Shown: piece after piece, positions 20,511-24,207 of the stretch
Layout: every line of letters starts with the position of its first letter
Numbering within the stretch: position 1 is the stretch's first letter
Virus record (IMG/VR): IMGVR_UViG_3300046522_000160
Location: 1-24,207 of that record
Strand: one strand, 5' to 3'
DNA: 24,207 nt
Source: a virus
Translations under genes and position numbers: made by a program
The notes under the pieces: model-generated
What the model was told of the DNA's origin: nothing
Databases searched by the model: none
The model's input: only the letters and a program-made list of their open reading frames with translations

Positions 20511-21290
20511 TTAGCCCACGACAAAGCCCGAGGTGTCGCGCTTAGCTGCGCCCTTGGCATAGAGACCGACGATCACGCCGGTCGGATCTAGGAAGCGCAT
20601 GTCGTCGCTGTCCCCGTCGATGACGTCGCGGATGGTGGTGCGTGTCAGACCTTCGAGGCGATCGCCGGTCATCATGCAACCGTCGCGCAGCGCCTTGGAG
20701 CGGTAGACCACAGCGAGATTGACGCCTTGGTTGTCCCTGGCAGCCGCAATGACCGCGTCCTGATAGGCCGGATTGGCTTCCGAGTAGCTCAAGACCAACC
20801 GATAGTTTGCAGGCAGATCACGATAGACCCGCTTGTAGACCTTGGTGTAGTCGTAGAACTGGATCTCAGGGAACGCCTTGAAGATGTTCGCGAAGGTGTG
20901 GCCGCTATCAGGATTGGTGACAGGGTGCGCCACCTCCCATTGAATGTCGCTGGTGCCGTTCAGACGGACTGCAGGACGAACACCCTTCTTGCGGCAGTAG
21001 TTCAGGAAGCGCAGCAGATCAGCATGCAGCTCATCCATGAAGGCCCCGCGATTGGCCAAGTAGCGCTTGGTCTTCTTGATGCGGGCAATCTGGACGTTGG
21101 ACATGCGGCCCCGTCCTGCAGTGTTCAGGCAACCGGCGATGCATCCGGCCTGCTCAGCCATCGGGCAGACATTGCCGCCAGCGAGGTTGTAGGGTGCAAG
21201 GTACATGATGGCGGTTTCGTAGCCGCCGAGCTTGTCGCCCTTGACGGTCTTAGCGTTGTCGCCAGAGCGGATCAGTGTTCCACGGAACAT
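20511..21290 (-). CDS. Conserved phage protein with Cys cluster (possibly DUF7227-like)
   Basis: This 259-residue protein is one I have seen in several phage groups without a proven function; DUF7227 is a tentative name. A cysteine cluster (NVCPMAEQAGCIAGCLNTAG) is followed by a helix (MSNVQIARIKKTKRYLANRG), then VRLNGTSDIQWE, IQFYDYTKVYKRV, LVLSYSEANP and the end RFLDPTGVIVGLYAKGAA. The three close Cys could hold zinc or an iron-sulfur cluster. The ATG at 21290 has GAGGA six bases upstream and is preferred to the in-frame ATG at 21302. It lies in the early region, which suggests interaction with the host or preparation for replication. Confidence 0.75.
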   Translation of the reverse strand: MFRGTLIRSGDNAKTVKGDKLGGYETAIMYLAPYNLAGGNVCPMAEQAGCIAGCLNTAGRGRMSNVQIARIKKTKRYLANRGAFMDELHADLLRFLNYCRKKGVRPAVRLNGTSDIQWEVAHPVTNPDSGHTFANIFKAFPEIQFYDYTKVYKRVYRDLPANYRLVLSYSEANPAYQDAVIAAARDNQGVNLAVVYRSKALRDGCMMTGDRLEGLTRTTIRDVIDGDSDDMRFLDPTGVIVGLYAKGAAKRDTSGFVVG

Positions 21291-21303
21291 GGTTATCCTC
21301 ATA

Positions 21304-21318
21304 AGTGCAATGATTGGA
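21304..21318 (-). promoter_or_regulatory. Repeated upstream element before the Cys-cluster gene
   Basis: The coding strand reads TCCAATCATTGCACT, preceded by TC to give TCTCCA as in the other copies. It lies 14 bases before the chosen start and just upstream of its ribosome binding site. Confidence 0.4.
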
Positions 21319-21383
21319 GAAGCGAAGAGAGTAAGGCGCAGCTATGGTGCGGCTGTGGTTCCGATGGAGCCATTACGACAGGC

Positions 21384-21512
21384 TCAGTGGTCCCTCTTCA
21401 TGTGGCTTGTCAGACCGTTGATCATGAAGGCTCGAGAGGACGCGGCAGCGGCGTAGTTGCGCCTTGGATAGAGCCACACGGCAGGGAAGACGTGGGCGCT
21501 ACCTAAAGGCAA
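21384..21512 (-). CDS. Possible 42-residue early protein
   Basis: A frame from TTG at 21512 reads (L)PLGSAHVFPAVWLYPRRNYA and ends INGLTSHMKRDH. It follows the tiny membrane gene after six bases. There is no ribosome binding site, and other starts (GTG or ATG further in) are possible. It is kept because the region would otherwise be an unusual 230-bp gap in a packed operon. The remaining 21319-21383 shows nothing clear. Confidence 0.35.
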   Translation of the reverse strand: MPLGSAHVFPAVWLYPRRNYAAAASSRAFMINGLTSHMKRDH

Positions 21513-21518
21513 CTCAGG

Positions 21519-21593
21519 CTAGCGGAGGTGGCTAACGTCGTTGCAATGGAAGAAGAGGACGATCGCGGCGATGGTGATGATCGCGGTTATCAT
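21519..21593 (-). CDS. Tiny early membrane protein
   Basis: The 24 residues MITAIITIAAIVLFFHCNDV plus SHLR are one hydrophobic helix with a polar end. The ATG is coupled to the stop of the zinc-ribbon gene as TGATG. The function is unknown. Confidence 0.5.
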   Translation of the reverse strand: MITAIITIAAIVLFFHCNDVSHLR

Positions 21594-21721
21594 CAGCCAC
21601 ACCGCCAGCAAGAGAAGGCCCAGCGCTGACCGCAGTGTCTGCAGACATCAACGCCGGTCATACCGCTGGCGTCCCATATGGCGTAGGTCGAGTGGCGACC
21701 AAGTCTGCAAAGCAGTCTCAT
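21593..21721 (-). CDS. Zinc-ribbon microprotein
   Basis: The 42 residues begin MRLLCRLGRHSTYAIWDASG and end VCRHCGQRWAFSCWRCG, which is a C-x2-C ... C-x2-C metal-binding ribbon at the very C-terminus. ATGA overlaps the stop of the first early gene. Such tiny zinc proteins often bind nucleic acid or host proteins; the target is unknown. Confidence 0.6.
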   Translation of the reverse strand: MRLLCRLGRHSTYAIWDASGMTGVDVCRHCGQRWAFSCWRCG

Positions 21722-21930
21722 GCGGTCACCTCAGTCCAGCCTTTGAGATCCTGAGCGATGGCGGCAGGACTACGGTCTAGCACCATTCCCTTGATCCATT
21801 CGCGGTTTGTGTTCATGTAGCCGGTTGCATCAACGCGGCGTTCGAAGTCGATCGACTGCAGTGTGGTATGGTCGCGAGTGTCGCGGTCCCAGACCAAGCC
21901 GGTCACAGTCCAGATTGCCTTGGTTGTCAT
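21718..21930 (-). CDS. First early gene, small hypothetical protein
   Basis: This 70-residue protein (MTTKAIWTVTGLVWDRDTRD, then DFERRVDATGYMNTNREWIK, ending KGWTEVTA) has a strand-rich first half and a helical second half. I do not recognise it. GGAG lies eight bases before the ATG. It is the first gene after the long untranslated stretch 21931-23141 and so the first gene of the early operon. Confidence 0.7.
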   Translation of the reverse strand: MTTKAIWTVTGLVWDRDTRDHTTLQSIDFERRVDATGYMNTNREWIKGMVLDRSPAAIAQDLKGWTEVTA

Positions 21931-21987
21931 TTGGTGTCTCCGGTTGAATTGATTATCGCTCAGCCACCGTTGTCAGTGACTGAGAAG

Positions 21988-22068
21988 TAAGCAATTCAGT
22001 GGTTCCGTTGGGCGAAGGCCTGACACGGTTTCCTTGTCTGCCGGATGTCTCCCGGCGGTGATTGCTTA
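21988..22068. other. Structured leader segment
   Basis: TAAGCAAT (21988-21995) and ATTGCTTA (22061-22068) form an 8-bp inverted repeat that encloses a second hairpin, GCCGG (22040-22044) with CCGGC (22052-22056). This lies in the early transcript about 60-140 bases before the first gene. It could fold into a branched RNA. No known riboswitch pattern is seen. Confidence 0.35.
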
Positions 22069-22229
22069 TTGAGGAAAGCATCAAACCCCGACGCCGTATG
22101 GCCCTATTCTTGAGCGGCAGATAAGGTCGGCTGGCAATCAAATCAGCCTGCAGGATCTAGGTCCGTTGGCCGATTGTGTCGCTGCGTTGCTTAGTTCTGT
22201 ATGCCGCTCGCCTTGTTGGGCGACTAGCG

Positions 22230-22258
22230 TCTAGCAGTGAAGTCTATTCAGTTGTCAA
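22230..22258 (-). promoter_or_regulatory. Host-type promoter candidate for the early operon
   Basis: On the coding strand TTGACA (22253-22258) is followed after 17 bases by GCTAGA (22230-22235). The -35 is perfect; the -10 is poor by the E. coli rule, but GCTA-type -10 boxes occur in alphaproteobacteria. It lies 300 bases before the first early gene. The 22259-22650 stretch holds no convincing gene, only further palindromes (AGAGGCCTCT near 22276 and GAAGCGCTTC near 22328). Confidence 0.4.
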
Positions 22259-22657
22259 AGAGCCAAGCACCCCTAGAGGCCTCTTGTTATTGAGCCGCTG
22301 GAACCGGCCCCACCAACCCCGCCGCCGAAGCGCTTCGTTTGGTGTGATTGAAAGATCTCATAACCCGCCCACTATTGCAACAGTCTTTTTCATCCAACCG
22401 ATAATAAAACGACAAGCCTTTGAAAACACATCGATATTTCTTCATGTCACCGCAAATCCAATGCCTTCACTGGAGAGACAGAAAGCGCATGCACACGATA
22501 CGCGCGGGATAATGCACACGCGTAAGGGGCTGCGCCGGTCACCATAGGCAACCACGGTATCGCCAGCGCTGCGCCGGTCGACCAAACCGCGCTACCAGGG
22601 ACGCATTCGGACACGATTAGATCGCATCCGATCTTATCAGCAACCGATGATATCTTG

Positions 22658-22812
22658 TGCGATACTATCGTGCTCGATTAGGTCGGAACCGACTGGATCT
22701 TATGCGATACTATCGTTGGCAATGGTATCGTGCGTTAGCCTATCGTGTCCTATGGTATCGTATGGCATGCTATGGTGGGCTATGGTATCGTGCTCGATTA
22801 GATCGGACACGA
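22658..22812. repeat. Decamer-phased TATNG repeats and longer direct repeats near the genome end
   Basis: TGCGATACTATCGT occurs at 22658-22671 and 22703-22716. TATCGTGCTCGATTA occurs at 22666-22680 and 22786-22800, exactly 120 bp apart, and similarity continues for about 12 more bases. Between them, units beginning TATCG or TATGG start at 22741, 22751, 22761, 22771 and 22781, exactly ten bases apart; ATGGTATCGT recurs at 30-bp spacing from 22722, 22752 and 22782. T7 has short repeats beside its terminal repeat as well. Frames through this region are repeat artefacts. Confidence 0.8.
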
Positions 22813-23141
22813 TTGTATCAGACACCGATCATGTCGGATGCGAGCTAAACATGTTCAAGGTTGAACAGTATTGAATGCACAGATAGCCCCTGCCACCCAT
22901 GAAACCATAGGGAATAGGATGTTAGATCTAGTGGATACCATTGATTTCATTGGATAATTTGGCCGCTTGGGCTAATCTGTGGGACAATTCGGCCACCCGC
23001 CTAGCCGATCGAAGGGGTACCAGGGGGGATCACCGCGCGGTCATATTGATTGATGCCGCTTCGTAGATTTCTGGTGAAAACATCGGACACCCTTGCCACC
23101 AAAGTCAACCCTGGTTACCACGGTATCATAAGGAGAAGCTC

Positions 23142-23327
23142 ATGAACCCATTCGTGCTATTCGTCATCGTCCTCGGGAGTGCAGCCGGCTTGGCTGTGGT
23201 CGGCCTGATGGTCTACCTCACTGTCCAGGGTTTCCGTGGTCGCAACCCTATGGGACCTGCCCTGGTCCTCGGGGCGGTTGCCTTGGTCATCGTAGGTCAC
23301 CAGTTGTTCCCTAACCTTCAACCTTAG
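23142..23327 (+). CDS. Plus-strand small membrane protein in the genome-end region
   Basis: This 61-residue protein (MNPFVLFVIVLGSAAGLAVV, GLMVYLTVQGFRGRNPMGPA, LVLGAVALVIVGHQLF and a short end) has two hydrophobic segments joined by a basic loop, so it probably spans the inner membrane twice. AAGGAG stands seven bases before the ATG, an excellent ribosome binding site. It is the only convincing gene on the plus strand and is isolated by about 1.2 kb on one side and 220 bp on the other. A holin-like role, an exclusion protein or a gene expressed in the lysogen are possible; none is proven. A GC-rich hairpin follows the stop. Confidence 0.75.
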   Translation: MNPFVLFVIVLGSAAGLAVVGLMVYLTVQGFRGRNPMGPALVLGAVALVIVGHQLFPNLQP

Positions 23328-23356
23328 TGGGGTTCCCCTCTCGGGGTGGCCCCTAA
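23324..23356 (+). terminator. GC-rich hairpin after the plus-strand gene
   Basis: Outer GGGG (23329-23332) pairs with CCCC (23350-23353) and inner CCCC (23335-23338) with GGGG (23343-23346), flanked by TTAG and TAA. There is no T run, so its role as a terminator is uncertain. Confidence 0.4.
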
Positions 23357-23406
23357 CCCAATGGCTACTGGGTATGACCCTGGTGGCCTTGGTCTCCCTC
23401 GGGTGG

Positions 23407-23480
23407 GACCATGGTGGCCTACGTTCCCCTTAGGTAAGACCATGGTAGACCATAGGTAACCATAGGGGGCATAGGGGGAC
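23407..23480. repeat. Short repeats GACCATGGT and CATAGG in the genome-end region
   Basis: GACCATGGT occurs at 23407-23415 and 23438-23446. CATAGG follows in several close copies from 23451 to 23477. Related CATAGGG and ACCATAGG words occur near 22540 and 22905. Such repeats beside the terminase end recall the short repeats of T7-like terminal regions. Confidence 0.5.
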
Positions 23481-23484
23481 CCAT

Positions 23485-23503
23485 GCTAGGGGTGTCCCTA
23501 TTC
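23485..23503 (-). promoter_or_regulatory. Putative phage RNA polymerase promoter, copy 3 (genome end)
   Basis: GCTAGGGGTGTCCCTATTC on the plus strand is identical to the copy at 10785-10803. It lies 45 bases after the terminase stop, pointing into the terminal region, like the T7 promoters at the genome ends that serve replication or packaging. Confidence 0.6.
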
Positions 23504-23512
23504 AACAGAGGT

Positions 23513-23537
23513 GAGACCCCAGTGGTACCAGGGTCTC
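23513..23537 (-). terminator. Hairpin after the terminase gene
   Basis: GAGACCC (23513-23519) pairs with GGGTCTC (23531-23537) around a loop that contains the palindrome TGGTACCA. It follows the terminase stop by ten bases. No U tract follows on the minus strand, so it may be a pause, processing or terminator structure of the late transcript. Confidence 0.4.
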
Positions 23538-23547
23538 ATAGGCAGCG

Positions 23548-24207
23548 TTAGAAGAAGCGAAGGGCAGAGCCCTGAGCCCCATCACCGAAGTAGTCGAGGA
23601 ACTTGTCTAGCTCAGCCTGGAGGGCATCCTCCTGCATCTGCTTAGCCGAGGTCTTGTCGTTACGGGCAAGGAACTCGATCCAGTAGGCGACAGCCCCTGC
23701 CAGTGCATCAACACGGTCGTCCTTGGCCAGGGAGCCCCGCTGAGCGGTAAGACGGGTTAGCTGGTACATCAGGCGCATGTAGGTCTGCTCCTCGCGAGCG
23801 TAGGCCTCTGTGGACCTGTAGTCCCAGTCGATCACCTCCTCCGACACGATCAGCCTGTGCTGGTTCATGATGGGTTCGAGGGTGTCGATGATGCGGACCT
23901 CCTTCTGGTTCTTAGCCCAGTCGCTGTCCTCGATCTCGACCTTGTAGACGTTCAGGGCCTGAGCCTCGTTGCGGAGGAGCTGGGCGAACATGCCGTCACC
24001 GAAGTTAGGCTCGACCAGGATCTTGTTGACCTTCTGCTTGGCGGCGCACTTCAGGATGTCCCGCAGGACCGTCCTGTCGTAGCCCTTGTTGCGGGCGCAG
24101 CCCATGGCCGTGAGGAACAGGTTGCCGTGAAGGTGCTTGACCACAGCCCAGACAGTCTCGTCACCACCGCGACCGGACGGGTCGACGAACATGACCGAGC
24201 CCTCGTA
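23548..24207 (-). CDS. Large terminase subunit, T7 gp19-like, N-terminus cut by window edge
   Basis: The 219 residues visible are the C-terminal nuclease half of the DNA-packaging terminase; the ATPase half lies beyond the right edge. The frame is open to position 24207 (YEGSVMFVDPSGRGGDETVW), so the Met at 24192 is not the start. The first metal-binding Asp is in MFVDPSG, EPNFGDGMFAQLL gives the second acidic site, and KDDRVDALAGAVAYW the third Asp. The middle RIIDTLEPIMNQHRLIVSEE is typical for T7 gp19. It is the last late gene, as in T7, followed by a hairpin and a phage promoter copy. Confidence 0.95.
   Translation of the reverse strand, partial: YEGSVMFVDPSGRGGDETVWAVVKHLHGNLFLTAMGCARNKGYDRTVLRDILKCAAKQKVNKILVEPNFGDGMFAQLLRNEAQALNVYKVEIEDSDWAKNQKEVRIIDTLEPIMNQHRLIVSEEVIDWDYRSTEAYAREEQTYMRLMYQLTRLTAQRGSLAKDDRVDALAGAVAYWIEFLARNDKTSAKQMQEDALQAELDKFLDYFGDGAQGSALRFF

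Noticed and set aside
21319-21383. 24-residue frame MAPSEPQPHHSCALLSSLLQ ending just before the Cys-cluster gene
   Set aside because: No ribosome binding site, and it overlaps the repeated upstream element, so it is more likely untranslated.
21953-22141. 62-residue minus-strand frame before the first early gene
   Set aside because: It has TTG start, no ribosome binding site, Arg/Ser-rich low-complexity content and spans the structured leader.
22260-22276. Fourth copy of the phage promoter on the plus strand (AGCACCCCTAGA)
   Set aside because: Only the CACCCCTAG part matches; the ATAGGG half is missing and it points away from the early genes.
22176-22547. 123-residue plus-strand frame in the leader region
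   Set aside because: Composition is not protein-like, there is no ribosome binding site, and it covers the host-type promoter candidate and palindromes.
22600-22830. Possible CRISPR array
   Set aside because: The repeats are short, irregular and in 10-bp phase without conserved repeat-spacer units, and no cas genes are present.
22647-22874. 75-residue plus-strand frame with repeated SCxLSxxMVS units
   Set aside because: The repeated residues only reflect the 10-bp and 30-bp DNA repeats; there is no ribosome binding site.

Overview
The window is a large part of a T7-like podovirus genome (Autographiviridae type) with the gene order of that group read on the minus strand. The hallmark enzymes recognised directly are a single-subunit RNA polymerase, an endonuclease I, a gp2.5-type single-stranded DNA-binding protein, a gp4-type primase-helicase, a gp5-type DNA polymerase, a 5'-3' exonuclease, the head-tail connector (cut by the left edge) and the large terminase (cut by the right edge). 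The DNA is GC-rich. The GC content, the form of the tRNA and the overall gene set would suit an alphaproteobacterial host, but this is inference only.

Layout on the minus strand, from right to left. At 24207-23548 is the C-terminal part of the terminase. At 23540-21931 is the genome-end region, with hairpins, a putative phage promoter, decamer repeats in helical phase, a lone plus-strand membrane-protein gene (23142-23327) and a leader with a host-type promoter candidate. At 21930-18201 are early genes: small unknown proteins, a zinc-ribbon microprotein, a Cys-containing conserved phage protein, a protein-kinase-like protein, three tiny membrane proteins and an HTH protein. At 18089-16164 is a lysogeny module: an unknown protein, a MarR-like regulator, a tyrosine integrase and a small protein. 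At 16080-15750 is a probable attP built around a complete tRNA-Leu(UAG) and flanked by many copies of a 10-bp motif. At 15753-10839 are a secreted or membrane protein, a DUF7352-like protein, a putative Fe(II)/2-oxoglutarate oxygenase, small proteins and the RNA polymerase. At 10754-1897 is the DNA metabolism block. At 1915-1 the late structural block begins (gp7.3-like protein, connector).

Terminase and early genes lie side by side, so this looks like a circularly permuted assembly or a joined genome in which the terminal repeat appears once. The tRNA/attP region is uninterrupted, so the sequence is not that of a prophage split at this site.

The genes are packed with 1-29 bp overlaps, very often of the form NTGA, and many key enzymes start at TTG. 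Two small genes appear to start at CTG. Two recurring short elements stand out. GCTAGGGGTGTCCCTA occurs three times (after the terminase, after the RNA polymerase gene, before the late genes) and is a strong candidate for the phage RNA polymerase promoter. A second element, TCTCCACT-N2/3-GCAACAAT on the minus strand, sits in most of the few intergenic gaps. The most interesting unit is the lysogeny module and its attP inside an otherwise classical virulent-type T7-like genome.
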